This document shows positions 1-8,445 of a stretch of DNA of 63,373 bases, piece after piece (position 1 is the first letter of the stretch; every line of letters begins with the position of its first letter). Below the pieces are notes generated by a model. That model ran no database searches and had not been told where the DNA came from. It saw only the letters and a program-made list of their open reading frames with translations. Both the position numbers and the translations under genes were made by a program. The DNA comes from Bacteroidales bacterium (GTDB lineage Bacteria > Bacteroidota > Bacteroidia > Bacteroidales > UBA12077): the NCBI GenBank assembly GCA_019038645.1, contig JAHOYT010000035.1:1-63373 (forward strand), in the 5' to 3' direction.

Positions 1-839
1 TCGGAAATCGTATGATGCGGACTTCTAAAAGGGCGAAGAGTCATTAATGATGTTTCACAATCAATTTTGCCGGCAACAGAATGAATCTTAGTAGTTTCCA
101 GTGCTTCGTGCAGGCTTAATGGCGGAATAATAGTTGGTATTCGTTTGGCCAGCATTGTTTTTCCTGCACCTGGCGGGCCAATCATTACGATATTATGTCC
201 TCCGGCAGCAGCTATTTCTAAAGCACGCTTAACATTTTCCTGTCCGCGTACATCCGAAAAATCATGTTCGTAATTATTAATATTTGAGAAAAACTCATCG
301 CGTGTGTCAATAATAGTTCTTTCTAATTCAGCTTCATCATTAAAAAATCCAATCACTTCCTTAATATTTTCAATTCCGTAAACTTCAAGGCCATCTACAA
401 CTGCAGCTTCGCGGGCATTTTCTTTTGGTAAAATAATACCCTTAAAACCTTCTTTTCTTGCCTGAATCGCTATGGGTAATACACCTTTAATTTTTTGTAA
501 TCCTCCGTCAAGAGAAAGTTCTCCCATTATCATATAATCACTTGCTTTATCAGGTTTTATTTGTTCCGAAGCAGCCATAATACCAATCGCAAGAGGAAGA
601 TCATAAGCCGAACCTTCTTTTCTGATATCGGCAGGAGCCATATTAATTACAATTTTTTTACCAGGTATTTTATATCCGTTTGTTCGTAAAGCAGAGTCTA
701 TTCTTTGTTGACTTTCTTTAACAGCACTATCGGGTAATCCCACAAGATAAAAATTAATACCCTGTGAAACACTTACTTCTATTGTTATTGTTGTTGCGCT
801 AATACCCTGTACCGCACTTCCAAAGGTCTTTACCAGCAT
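1..839 (-). CDS. YifB/ComM family Mg-chelatase-like AAA+ ATPase, 3' end beyond window
   Basis: Reading the minus strand from an ATG at 839 gives an uninterrupted 279-codon frame that runs off the left edge, so only the N-terminal part of a roughly 510-residue family is present. The protein begins [15 protein letters not shown], followed by the ChlI-type Lon-protease-like domain (about residues 20-140, with [12 protein letters not shown] and [19 protein letters not shown]). The Mg-chelatase AAA+ module follows, with Walker A GPPGAGKT near residue 220. ComM, the best-studied member, is a hexameric helicase promoting branch migration in natural transformation, but most YifB proteins are uncharacterised. 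The start lies 8 bases from the end of gmhA on the same strand, so the two are probably co-transcribed, with gmhA first. Confidence 0.93.
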   Translation of the reverse strand, partial: MLVKTFGSAVQGISATTITIEVSVSQGINFYLVGLPDSAVKESQQRIDSALRTNGYKIPGKKIVINMAPADIRKEGSAYDLPLAIGIMAASEQIKPDKASDYMIMGELSLDGGLQKIKGVLPIAIQARKEGFKGIILPKENAREAAVVDGLEVYGIENIKEVIGFFNDEAELERTIIDTRDEFFSNINNYEHDFSDVRGQENVKRALEIAAAGGHNIVMIGPPGAGKTMLAKRIPTIIPPLSLHEALETTKIHSVAGKIDCETSLMTLRPFRSPHHTIS

Positions 840-847
840 AAGAGAGT

Positions 848-1417
848 TTATTGTAGATTTTCCTCGATATAATGAATCAGCGCATGTATAATTTTTATGT
901 GAATTTCCTGAGCGCGATCAGCAAATTCAGATTTTGGTGCGCGAATTTCCACATCACATATTTCGGCAAGTTTACCACCATCTTTGCCTGTTAAACCAAT
1001 AATTTTTATTCCTTTTTCATGTGCAACTCTGCATGCTTCTAAAACATTTTTTGAATTTCCACTTGTACTTATTGCTAAAAGAGTATCGCCTTCCTGACCA
1101 AGAGCTTCTAAATATCGAGAGAAAATATAATCATAACCAAAATCATTTGCAGTACATGAAATATGAGTTGGATCTGATATAGATATTGCAGCAATAGCTT
1201 GTCTGTTATCACGAAAACGTCCTGTAAGTTCTTCAGCAAAGTGCATAGCATCACTCATGGAACCACCATTACCACAAGAAATTACTTTTTTGCCTGATTT
1301 TACAGATGTTAAAATAATATCTCCTGCTGATTTAATATTTTCAAAGTTCATTTCGTTTGAAATGAATTTGTCTAAAATATCGCGGGCCTCTATAAAATCT
1401 TTTTTTATTTCTTTCAT
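848..1417 (-). CDS. gmhA: Phosphoheptose isomerase (sedoheptulose-7-phosphate isomerase)
   Basis: GmhA converts D-sedoheptulose 7-phosphate to D-glycero-D-manno-heptose 7-phosphate, the first step of ADP-heptose synthesis for LPS inner core. At 189 residues it has the usual family length and is a single SIS domain. The phosphosugar loop [17 protein letters not shown] (48-64) contains the expected His59 and Glu63. The second loop is STSGNSKNV, and the C-terminal segment [16 protein letters not shown] carries the Gln and His that complete the metal site in this family. It is a cytosolic enzyme. Its neighbours on this strand are yifB-like (downstream); the LPS genes kdsD and lptB are elsewhere in the window. 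Function by motif is confident; activity is inferred from the family. Confidence 0.93.
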   Translation of the reverse strand: MKEIKKDFIEARDILDKFISNEMNFENIKSAGDIILTSVKSGKKVISCGNGGSMSDAMHFAEELTGRFRDNRQAIAAISISDPTHISCTANDFGYDYIFSRYLEALGQEGDTLLAISTSGNSKNVLEACRVAHEKGIKIIGLTGKDGGKLAEICDVEIRAPKSEFADRAQEIHIKIIHALIHYIEENLQ

Positions 1418-1527
1418 TTTACAATAAGATTATTTAGCGAATGCTAAGATAAATATACATAAGATTTTTACCAAGCAATTTTTCTAAACATTTTATAAGT
1501 AGTTTAGTTAATGATGTTTCAAAACAT

Positions 1528-1549
1528 ATGTTAATGAAATTATTAACAT
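1528..1549. promoter_or_regulatory. AT-rich inverted repeat in divergent promoter region
   Basis: Perfect 8-base arms ATGTTAAT and ATTAACAT are separated by 6 bases, followed by a run of nine T. It lies between the divergent gmhA and bifunctional-nuclease genes, so it is better placed as an operator than as a terminator, although the T run would also fit a weak plus-strand terminator. The function is unknown. Confidence 0.3.
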
Positions 1550-1617
1550 GGTTTTTTTTTAAATAAATAAAATGTTAAACTTGCTTTTGTAAAGCGAAGA
1601 ATCTGATGGATTATAAA

Positions 1618-1640
1618 TTAAGCTGTATAGCTTAAGTTTG
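1618..1640 (+). promoter_or_regulatory. Bacteroidota -7 promoter element overlapped by a palindrome
   Basis: TAAGTTTG at 1633-1640 matches the Bacteroidota -7 consensus TAnnTTTG, 33 bases before the start of the gene at 1673. A perfect inverted repeat, TTAAGCT-gtat-AGCTTAA (1618-1635), overlaps its 5' part, so a bound protein would block the promoter. No -33 TTTG is seen at the usual distance. Confidence 0.45.
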
Positions 1641-1672
1641 TTCTGATTCTTTGATTACTTCAAAAATAGTAT

Positions 1673-2284
1673 ATGAGTAAAATTAAATTAAATGTATTAG
1701 GAATTTCGTATAGCCAGACCCAAACAGGCGCATATGCATTGGTTCTTACCGAAGAACATGGCGAACGACGAATCCCAATCATTATTGGAGGATTTGAAGC
1801 GCAGGCTATTGCAATTCAACTTGAAGGATTAAAACCTCCACGTCCTCTTACTCATGATTTGTTTTTAAGTTTTGCAATGTCATTTGGCATAAATTTGATT
1901 GAAGTGAATATTTACAGACTTGAGGAAGGTGTTTTTTATTCGCAACTTATATGCAATAATGGTGGGAAAGATATAACAATTGATGCAAGAACATCTGACG
2001 CTATTGCACTTGCACTTCGTTTTAAATGCCCGATTTATACTTCTGAAGAAATATTACAAAAATCCGGGATAGTAATTGATATTGATGAAGCCGGGAAATC
2101 TAAATCTGCAGTAAAAGATATAACAGATATAGAAAAGAAAAAAACACCCGCTTCTGATAGCAGTAAATACAAGGATCTTGACATTGATGCTCTTGAAGAA
2201 CTATTAGAAGAGGCTGTTAAAAAAGAAGAATATGAAAAGGCTTCAATTATTCAGGAAGAATTAAATAAAAGAAAATCACAATAA
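1673..2284 (+). CDS. Bifunctional nuclease (BFN/DUF151) family protein with UVR motif
   Basis: The first 145 or so residues match the BFN/DUF151 fold, recognisable by YALVLTEEHGERRIPIIIGG, the SFAMSFGINLIEVNIYRL segment and IDARTSDAIALALRFKCPIY. The tail (about 168-203) is a UvrB/UvrC-type helical motif, LEELLEEAVKKEEYEKASII, often found as a protein-interaction hairpin. The plant founder of the family has RNase and DNase activity; the bacterial role is not settled. The gene opens a plus-strand run with a nucleoside transporter 23 bases downstream. A TAnnTTTG promoter element sits just upstream. The linker (about 140-167) is charged and of low complexity. Confidence 0.85.
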   Translation: MSKIKLNVLGISYSQTQTGAYALVLTEEHGERRIPIIIGGFEAQAIAIQLEGLKPPRPLTHDLFLSFAMSFGINLIEVNIYRLEEGVFYSQLICNNGGKDITIDARTSDAIALALRFKCPIYTSEEILQKSGIVIDIDEAGKSKSAVKDITDIEKKKTPASDSSKYKDLDIDALEELLEEAVKKEEYEKASIIQEELNKRKSQ

Positions 2285-2307
2285 ATACCACCTTACGTAC
2301 TGAAACC

Positions 2308-3813
2308 ATGAAGAAAATTATAGTTTTTACAAGTTTGTTTTTTCTGCTTTTTATTACATCAACTTATTTCATTGCAAAAGCTAATGATGAAAGTGTTACT
2401 ACAGATACTGTTATTGAAAATTATTCTATTGAAGATACTGTAGTAGTAAGTGCTGAAAACGGAAGAGGCTTAGTGGAAGGAGATAGTGTTGTTAATACTA
2501 AATTAGGAGAGGGTTTAAGTTTTGTAACTATTTTAAGAGGATTGTTAGGGATGTTAGTTCTTATCGGTATTGCTTATGTTTTTAGTACTAACAGAAAGGC
2601 TATTTCGTGGAAAGTAGTAGGAATAGGGTTGCTCATTCAGATTTTATTAGCTATTGGAGTTCTTCAGGTTCCATTTATTCAGGCTTTCTTTGAGATAATT
2701 GGCAAGTTGTTTGTTAAGGTCCTGGATTTCACCAACGAAGGAACAAAATTTTTATTTAAGTCATTTGGTCAGGGCGTGATTGAAGCTCCATTATTAAATT
2801 TTGCAATTACAATTTTACCTACAATAATATTCTTCTCAGCATTAACAAGCGTTCTGTTTTATTTAGGAATAATTCAAAAAGTCGTGTGGGGTCTTGCATG
2901 GGTAATGACACGCTTATTAAAATTGTCAGGTGCAGAAAGCTTATCTGTAGCAGGAAATATATTTTTGGGACAAACGGAATCACCGTTAATGATTAAAGAG
3001 TATCTCGAAAAGATGAATCGTTCTGAAATTCTTTTAGTTATGGCTGGAGGAATGGCCACTTTAGCCGGAGGTGTTTTAGCCGTATATATAGCTTTTCTGG
3101 GTGGTGACGATCCGGTTCAGCGTCTGATTTTTGCAAAACATCTTTTGGCGGCTTCTATAATGGCTGCACCCGGAGTAGTAGTTATTTCTAAAATATTACT
3201 TCCTCAAACCGAAAAGATTAATTCTAATATTGAAATATCACAGGAGAAAATAGGGAAAAATGTTCTGGATGCAATTTCTAATGGTACTACACAGGGATTA
3301 AAACTGGCTGTGAATGTAGCGTCCATGTTACTTGTGTTTATTGCTTTTATAGCAATGTTTAATTATATATTTCTTAAAATAGGGGATTGGACTTCCTTAA
3401 ACGAAGTTATTACCAGAGTAACTGATGGCCAGTTTAATGAACTTTCATTACAATTTATTTTAGGATATTTATTTGCTCCTTTAATGTGGTTATTAGGTGT
3501 AGCTTCTGAAGATATTACATTAGTGGGCCGCATGTTAGGAGAGAAGCTTATTATGACTGAGTTTATCGGTTATGTTAGCCTTGCCGAGTTAAAAGCAGCA
3601 GGAGCATTTGCTTCGCAGAAATCCATTATTATGTCAACCTATATGTTATGTGGTTTTGCAAATTTTGCATCCATTGGAATCCAGATTGGAGGAATTGGCT
3701 CGTTGGCGCCCGGAAAGCGGGTAATGTTATCTCAATTAGGATTACGAGCTTTACTTGCCGGAACATTAGCTTCATTAATGTCTGCGACAATAATTGGAAT
3801 GATTTTAGGTTAA
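2308..3813 (+). CDS. NupC/CNT-family nucleoside transporter with N-terminal extension
   Basis: This is a concentrative nucleoside transporter that takes up nucleosides with Na+ or H+ across the inner membrane. The core begins near residue 70 (RGLLGMLVLIGIAYVFS) and contains the CNT signature GAESLSVAGNIFLGQTESPL, then LMAGGMATLAGGVLAVY-like and GFANFASIGIQIGGIG motifs. At 501 residues it is about 80-100 longer than NupC. The extra is an N-terminal hydrophobic segment (4-24) and a Ser/Thr/Val-rich, probably periplasmic stretch (25-65). The gene sits between the BFN gene and a secreted cyclophilin (4-base gap), suggesting one operon. Confidence 0.88.
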   Translation: MKKIIVFTSLFFLLFITSTYFIAKANDESVTTDTVIENYSIEDTVVVSAENGRGLVEGDSVVNTKLGEGLSFVTILRGLLGMLVLIGIAYVFSTNRKAISWKVVGIGLLIQILLAIGVLQVPFIQAFFEIIGKLFVKVLDFTNEGTKFLFKSFGQGVIEAPLLNFAITILPTIIFFSALTSVLFYLGIIQKVVWGLAWVMTRLLKLSGAESLSVAGNIFLGQTESPLMIKEYLEKMNRSEILLVMAGGMATLAGGVLAVYIAFLGGDDPVQRLIFAKHLLAASIMAAPGVVVISKILLPQTEKINSNIEISQEKIGKNVLDAISNGTTQGLKLAVNVASMLLVFIAFIAMFNYIFLKIGDWTSLNEVITRVTDGQFNELSLQFILGYLFAPLMWLLGVASEDITLVGRMLGEKLIMTEFIGYVSLAELKAAGAFASQKSIIMSTYMLCGFANFASIGIQIGGIGSLAPGKRVMLSQLGLRALLAGTLASLMSATIIGMILG

Positions 3814-3817
3814 ATTT

Positions 3818-4441
3818 ATGAACTACAAAAAATATCTTCTGTTATTTGCACTGTTTTTTGTTGTTTTGGCTGTGTATTGTCAGGATGAAAAAGATAATAC
3901 CGACTACCTGATTACCATTAATACTGATTATGGAAAAATTAAATTAATACTGTTTGATGATACTCCATTACATAAACAGAATTTTTTAGATTTAGCAACT
4001 GCCGGAGTTTATGATCATATAATCTTTCATCGTATAATTAACAATTTTATGATCCAAACAGGTGATTATACAACTCGTAATCAGCCAGTCGATTATAATC
4101 CAAAAATTATTAAAGACCCTGTTACGGCAGAGATCTTACCTCATTATTTGCATGTTCACGGAGCAATAGGAGCAGCCCGAAGCGGAGATGACATAAATCC
4201 TGAAAGAAAATCAAACAGCACACAGTTTTATATTATACAAAATAATAAGGGAGCTCATCATCTTGATGGTCAATATACTGTGTTCGGTCAGGTAATGAGT
4301 GGTTATGAAGTTTTGGATGCTATTGCAGCTCAGCCTACTTCTAAACGGGATCGCCCATTAAAAAATATTAGAATAACCGTTGATGTTATTGAAGTAAGTA
4401 AAGCTGATATTGAAAAGTTTTATAATTTTACATACAAATAA
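3818..4441 (+). CDS. Exported cyclophilin-type peptidyl-prolyl isomerase
   Basis: A hydrophobic signal sequence (residues 5-20) ending near VYCQD precedes a cyclophilin domain (about 28-198) that catalyses proline cis-trans isomerisation, here outside the cytoplasm. Diagnostic pieces are TDYGKIKLILFDDTPLHKQN, the catalytic-site motif FHRIINNFMIQTGD, GAIGAARSGD, NSTQFYI and HHLDGQYTVFGQV. Cys21, at the expected end of the signal (LAVYC), might be lipidated, but the residue before it is Tyr, so this is not a standard lipobox. The start is 4 bases after the transporter stop, so translation is probably coupled. Confidence 0.9.
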   Translation: MNYKKYLLLFALFFVVLAVYCQDEKDNTDYLITINTDYGKIKLILFDDTPLHKQNFLDLATAGVYDHIIFHRIINNFMIQTGDYTTRNQPVDYNPKIIKDPVTAEILPHYLHVHGAIGAARSGDDINPERKSNSTQFYIIQNNKGAHHLDGQYTVFGQVMSGYEVLDAIAAQPTSKRDRPLKNIRITVDVIEVSKADIEKFYNFTYK

Positions 4442-4456
4442 TAAAAATATTCTGCT

Positions 4457-5581
4457 ATGAAGAGAATTGTTGTTTTAGGTGCGGGTTTAGTCGGTAAAGC
4501 AATTGCTATTGATCTGGCAAAATCAAATGATGTTACAACGGTTGATAGTAATCACACAAGCCTTGAGAAACTACGTAATCATTCGAATATAAAGACTATA
4601 CTGACAAATTTATCGGACGAGGGAGAAATTCAGAATATTGTTAAAGATTTTGATCTGGTTATAGGATGTCTTCCGGGATACATGGGATATAAGACAGTTG
4701 AGCAAACAATTTTAGCAGGGAAAGATATTATTGATATTTCTTTTTTTCGCGAAGATCCTTTCGAGTTGGATGAACTTGCTAAAAAGCATAATGTAACCGC
4801 AATAATCGATGCCGGAGTTGCACCGGGAATGGGAAATATTATTCTCGGATATCATAACGCTCAAATGGAAGTGTCAAGTTATAAGTGTTATGGTGGAGGA
4901 TTACCATTTAAACGTGAATGGCCATTTGAGTATAAAGCAGTATTTTCTCCATTGGATGTTTTGGAAGAGTATATCCGACCAGCGAGATACATGTTAAATG
5001 GAGAGTTAGTTGTTCGCGAGGCGTTATCTGAAGCAGAAATGAGACATTTTGAGCCTATTGGATCACTGGAAGCATGGAATACTGATGGTTTGAGAACATT
5101 AATTAAAACAATGAAGATTCCGAATATGATCGAAAAAACTTTGCGATATCCCGGAACTGTTAAGTACATTAAAGTTTTAAGGGAAACAGGATTCTTTTCA
5201 AATGATCCATTGTTGGTTAATGGAAAACAAATTAGGCCTATTGATGTAACTACAAAACTACTTTTTCCGGTTTGGGAACTAAAAAAGGATGAAGAAGATT
5301 ATACCATGTTAAGGGTAATTGTTAAAGGGAAAAAGAACGGTATTGAAAAGAAATATACATACAATCTGTTTGACCGATATGACAAGAAAACAGAGACCAC
5401 ATCAATGGCCCGCACAACTGGCTATACATCAACAGCAATTGCAAACTTGTTTATTAACGGAAAGATAAAATATAAAGGAATTTGTCCGCCGGAATATATT
5501 GGTGTTGATAAAAAGAATTTTGAATTTATATTAAACTATCTGATGGAAAGAGGAGTGCAATATAAAGTGAGTGAAGAATAG
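4457..5581 (+). CDS. Saccharopine dehydrogenase family oxidoreductase
   Basis: A 374-residue cytosolic NAD(P)-dependent oxidoreductase of the saccharopine dehydrogenase / lysine 6-dehydrogenase type. The Rossmann motif GAGLVGKAIA starts at residue 8. The segment DFDLVIGCLPGYMGYKTVEQ and then DISFFREDPFELDELAKKH and IDAGVAPGMGNIILG are the typical core of this family. Whether it acts on saccharopine, lysine or a polyamine derivative cannot be told from sequence. It is the last gene of the 1673-5581 run and is followed by a clear terminator. Confidence 0.82.
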   Translation: MKRIVVLGAGLVGKAIAIDLAKSNDVTTVDSNHTSLEKLRNHSNIKTILTNLSDEGEIQNIVKDFDLVIGCLPGYMGYKTVEQTILAGKDIIDISFFREDPFELDELAKKHNVTAIIDAGVAPGMGNIILGYHNAQMEVSSYKCYGGGLPFKREWPFEYKAVFSPLDVLEEYIRPARYMLNGELVVREALSEAEMRHFEPIGSLEAWNTDGLRTLIKTMKIPNMIEKTLRYPGTVKYIKVLRETGFFSNDPLLVNGKQIRPIDVTTKLLFPVWELKKDEEDYTMLRVIVKGKKNGIEKKYTYNLFDRYDKKTETTSMARTTGYTSTAIANLFINGKIKYKGICPPEYIGVDKKNFEFILNYLMERGVQYKVSEE

Positions 5582-5610
5582 TGTAATAACAAATTTTCAA
5601 TATATAAAAG

Positions 5611-5640
5611 AACCCAAACAGAAGAAATTGTTTGGGTTTT
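5611..5640 (+). terminator. Rho-independent terminator
   Basis: Stem AACCCAAAC (5611-5619) with GTTTGGGTT (5630-5638) and a 10-base loop, followed by T-rich sequence. It lies 30 bases past the stop of the saccharopine-dehydrogenase-like gene and ends that operon. Confidence 0.8.
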
Positions 5641-5666
5641 GTATTTTGTTATTAAGATTAAATTTG
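5638..5666 (+). promoter_or_regulatory. Bacteroidota promoter (-33 TTTG, -7 TAAATTTG)
   Basis: TTTG at 5638-5641 and TAAATTTG at 5659-5666 are 17 bases apart, close to the expected -33/-7 spacing. The promoter would begin transcription about 50 bases before the small envelope protein at 5722. The -33 box overlaps the end of the upstream terminator. Confidence 0.55.
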
Positions 5667-5721
5667 ATATATGATGCTTGAAATATTTATGCTATTTTTA
5701 ATATAGATTTAAAGAACAGTT

Positions 5722-6249
5722 ATGAGAAAACTTATTTTAGTAATACTCACATTTTTAATTTACACCAATACTTTAAATGCGCAAGAAAATACCTTTAATA
5801 ATATAGATCTTGGTCTTGGGACAGGAATTAATTACGGTGGGTTTGGTATGAGTCTCACGTATGTTTTTACGCCAATATTATCAATTGAAGGACATTGTGG
5901 TTATAATTTTGTGGATATAGTTGGAGGAGGAGCACTAAATATTCATCTTGTGCCTAAAAACAAAACAAAATTTTACAGCCTTACATGGAAAAGTATGTAT
6001 GGTTATAATGCAATCATGAAAAACGAACACGGTAAATTGGAATCATTTTATGGCGTTAATTTTGGTTTAATAAATGAGTTTAGATTTGGAAGCAAGAAAA
6101 AGAATGGAATAAACATAGGTATCATTGTGCCACTAAGATCAGAAGATTTTAAAAATACCTATGAGGACATGGTTGATTCTGGGCATGAAATGTCTGATGG
6201 TTCCCCGGTTCTAATAAGTATTGGTTTTCATATTGAAACTAACAAGTAA
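5722..6249 (+). CDS. Small exported protein, possibly outer-membrane beta-barrel
   Basis: A 175-residue protein with a clear signal peptide (MRKLILVILTFLIYTNTLNA, cleavage before Gln21). The rest is rich in alternating Gly/aromatic/hydrophobic stretches (GLGTGINYGGFGMSLTYVF, IEGHCGYNFVDIVGGGALNI, FYGVNFGLINEFRFGSK), which fits an outer-membrane beta-barrel of about eight strands. I recognise no specific family. It has its own promoter upstream and a terminator downstream, so it is probably monocistronic. Function unknown. Confidence 0.7.
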   Translation: MRKLILVILTFLIYTNTLNAQENTFNNIDLGLGTGINYGGFGMSLTYVFTPILSIEGHCGYNFVDIVGGGALNIHLVPKNKTKFYSLTWKSMYGYNAIMKNEHGKLESFYGVNFGLINEFRFGSKKKNGINIGIIVPLRSEDFKNTYEDMVDSGHEMSDGSPVLISIGFHIETNK

Positions 6250-6263
6250 TATTTAAATAACAA

Positions 6264-6293
6264 AAATTCCCAAAATTAATAATTTGGGAATTT
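6264..6293. terminator. Bidirectional terminator between convergent genes
   Basis: Perfect 11-base stem AAATTCCCAAA (6264-6274) with TTTGGGAATTT (6283-6293), A-rich on the left and T-rich on the right. It can serve the gene ending at 6249 on plus and the DUF1684 gene ending at 6320 on minus. Confidence 0.7.
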
Positions 6294-6319
6294 AATTTTG
6301 TTTTTTGGGATTTGAACAA

Positions 6320-7237
6320 TTAATGATGCCCAAAATGTTCATTTATTTTTTCTCCTGCTAATATTTTTACCGACAAAATATTTTCCCGTGGGGGTAAAGG
6401 GCAAGTAGCAAATTCAGTAAATGCACAAGGAGGATTTGTAGCTTTGTTAAAGTCAATATATGTTCTTCCATTTTTATCGGGTTTTTCAACTGATAAAAAT
6501 CTTCCTGCTCCATACGTTTCTTCTGCACTTGTCTCATCTGCAAATATCAGGAATAACCCACTGCTAGTTCCATCACCTAATGGCATCAGAGAATATTCTT
6601 TTTCTTCGATTTGAAATTTCAATAAACCATAACATTTCTCATAATCAATATCTCCAATAACATTTGGTATTGCAATTTCCTTTGGAGTTTCAAATTTTTC
6701 AAATTTGGCTTCCACTCTCCATTTTAAATTAACCGGGAAAGAAGGCAGCTCTGCAAGTTGCTCAATTACAGGGCTCTCCAGATCCCGAAGTCTGATTCCA
6801 TATTTTTCGCCACGTTTAATAATATGCCATCTGAACGAACCCATTCGGAATATGGTAGTATTATTTTCCATATCTGTATTTATAATACGTTCTGTAATTA
6901 TAGAATCATTAACAAAAACCGAAACGTCCTTATTAACAGATATGCTGATATTGCCTTTGTACAGAATAATAGTTCCTATAAATCCGGGTGCTTTTTCCGG
7001 AAAAATAATATTATTTGCTTCATTGCTTCCAAAAGGATTTTGACCTTCTTTAAGCCAATGTAATCCAACTAAATTAAGCCAGCCGTTTTCTGATTTTAAG
7101 CTTTGCAGTCGTTGCTCTTGCCATTCCTGAACAGACTCTAAATAGTCTTCATCATTAAATTTATCGGTATTCGATTGGCAGGAAATTAAACCTAAAAATA
7201 TTAATAACAGGAAGATTCTGAAATTATACTTATGCAT
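6320..7237 (-). CDS. DUF1684 lipoprotein
   Basis: The N-terminus (IFLLLIFLGLISCQSN) is a lipoprotein signal with the lipid-bearing Cys at residue 20. The mature part matches DUF1684: WQEQRLQSLKSENGWLNLVG at the start and the diagnostic C-terminal signature YGAGRFLSV...TYIDFNKATNPPCAFTEF...CPLPPREN. The biochemical role of the family is unknown; members are usually described simply as DUF1684 proteins. It would sit in the periplasm or outer-membrane inner leaflet. It is transcribed alone, 60 bases downstream of the stress-related cluster on the same strand. Confidence 0.85.
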   Translation of the reverse strand: MHKYNFRIFLLLIFLGLISCQSNTDKFNDEDYLESVQEWQEQRLQSLKSENGWLNLVGLHWLKEGQNPFGSNEANNIIFPEKAPGFIGTIILYKGNISISVNKDVSVFVNDSIITERIINTDMENNTTIFRMGSFRWHIIKRGEKYGIRLRDLESPVIEQLAELPSFPVNLKWRVEAKFEKFETPKEIAIPNVIGDIDYEKCYGLLKFQIEEKEYSLMPLGDGTSSGLFLIFADETSAEETYGAGRFLSVEKPDKNGRTYIDFNKATNPPCAFTEFATCPLPPRENILSVKILAGEKINEHFGHH

Positions 7238-7296
7238 GGAATTAAAATTAAAATTTTGCGTAAGATAACAGAATGTTGTCTTATAACAAAATCATA

Positions 7297-7602
7297 TTAT
7301 AAGAGTTTAATAACCAAAATTCTTAATTCTTCATTTGTGTTATTAGTCCAGCCACGCAATTGATCCGACGTAATTTTAATTGTGTCGTTGGCTTTCATCT
7401 TCCATTTTTCACCATTAACAGTCAATAGTGCGCTGCCCGATATTATAAAAAACAGAGCATCGAGAGGATTTTTATGCTCTTCAAGACTTTCACCTGCTTT
7501 AAGGCTAATATGAATAAGCTCGGTTTTTTTATCGGTATGTAAAATGAAACCATCTATATCGAAAGGTACTTTTGGAGAATTTGTAAGATTTTGAATTTTC
7601 AT
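7297..7602 (-). CDS. Small cupin-domain protein
   Basis: A 101-residue single-domain cupin. The segment HISLKAGESLEEHKNPLDAL carries the first cupin motif with a His and Glu, and FIISGSALLTVNGEKWKMKANDTIKI the following strands; the second motif lacks the usual late His (RGWTNNTNEELRILVIK), so metal binding may be partial. Substrate unknown. It is the last gene of the Rrf2/Fe-S/cupin/YgbA group and resembles the cupin at 8022 only loosely, so the two are not a fresh duplication. Confidence 0.75.
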   Translation of the reverse strand: MKIQNLTNSPKVPFDIDGFILHTDKKTELIHISLKAGESLEEHKNPLDALFFIISGSALLTVNGEKWKMKANDTIKITSDQLRGWTNNTNEELRILVIKLL

Positions 7603-7676
7603 ATTAATATTTTTATTTAGCTGAAAGACCTGAAAGGTTTTGGAAATTTGTTAGGTTTTATATCAATTTAGGTAAG

Positions 7677-8009
7677 CTAATGGATTGTTTCAACCTTATG
7701 ATTTTTATATTTTAATTTATCGTAGTAATAAAGTAAAGTGTCTTTTGGATATTTCATCAGCATTTTACGACCGGAATAACGCATAACTTTTTTTATCCTT
7801 CCTTGCTGATCTTTATTATAACAGTGAATTTTGCAGTTGGAACAAACGGGCTTATCTTTTTCAAACGGACAACTTAATAGTCGTTTAAAAGCATAATTCT
7901 TTAGTTCTGCGCAGTTTTCACAAAGATCAGAACTTTGGTGATGATCCTGACAATATACGGAAATCATCAACTCAATAATACGTTTTTCTCTTTTTATCCT
8001 GTAATGCAT
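7677..8009 (-). CDS. YgbA-type (nitrous oxide-stimulated promoter family) Cys-rich protein
   Basis: A cytosolic protein of about 110 residues with the cysteine pattern of the YgbA_NO family: MHYRIKREKRIIELMISVYC, then C30-x2-C33, C47-P, C56-x2-C59-x3-C63 (CSNCKIHC), and the tail VMRYSGRKMLMKYP. In enterobacteria ygbA is induced by nitric oxide through NsrR. The cysteines suggest a metal or cluster site, but this is not proved here. A TTG nine bases upstream is also in frame, but the ATG at 8009 fits the family start better. It is tightly packed with the upstream cupin. Confidence 0.85.
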   Translation of the reverse strand: MHYRIKREKRIIELMISVYCQDHHQSSDLCENCAELKNYAFKRLLSCPFEKDKPVCSNCKIHCYNKDQQGRIKKVMRYSGRKMLMKYPKDTLLYYYDKLKYKNHKVETIH

Positions 8010-8021
8010 ACTCAACAAAAA

Positions 8022-8360
8022 CTATAAAACCTTTGTTTTTCCTCCTGGCTTAGGAACTTTCGTAACAAGAATTCTAAGAATTGCGTTACTTTTATTATAC
8101 CAGCAGTGTGGAATTTTTGCAGGGCTGTCAATTAATGTGTCTTTCGTAACTTCTAATTGTTCATCACCAACTTCAACTATTCCTGTTCCTTCTAAAACAT
8201 AAAAAATAGCATCGACAGGAGTAATGTGTCTTTTTAGTTGTTCGCCAGGGTGTAACAAAATGTGTGTTACAATAGCGTGATCACTATTATATAAATTCCG
8301 GGCATCTACTCCGTGTGGGTTTGGACGTGCTTCAGCTTCTGTGTATATTTTTGTTTTCAT
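8022..8360 (-). CDS. Cupin-domain protein
   Basis: A 112-residue single cupin with a complete metal-binding pattern: HPGEQLKRHITPVDAIFYVLEG (motif 1, His/His/Glu-like) and DTLIDSPAKIPHCWYNKSN (motif 2, with His). Such small cupins bind Fe, Zn or Mn; the substrate is unknown. It lies between the Fe-S protein (85 bases upstream) and the YgbA-type gene (about a dozen bases downstream), which supports a role in the same stress response. No signal peptide is present. Confidence 0.8.
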   Translation of the reverse strand: MKTKIYTEAEARPNPHGVDARNLYNSDHAIVTHILLHPGEQLKRHITPVDAIFYVLEGTGIVEVGDEQLEVTKDTLIDSPAKIPHCWYNKSNAILRILVTKVPKPGGKTKVL

Positions 8361-8445
8361 AGTTTAGTTTGTTAGAAATCCTGACAAGTAAATATGAAAC
8401 CCGTCAGGATCGATTTTGTTTAAAAATTGTTAAATATAATGTTAT

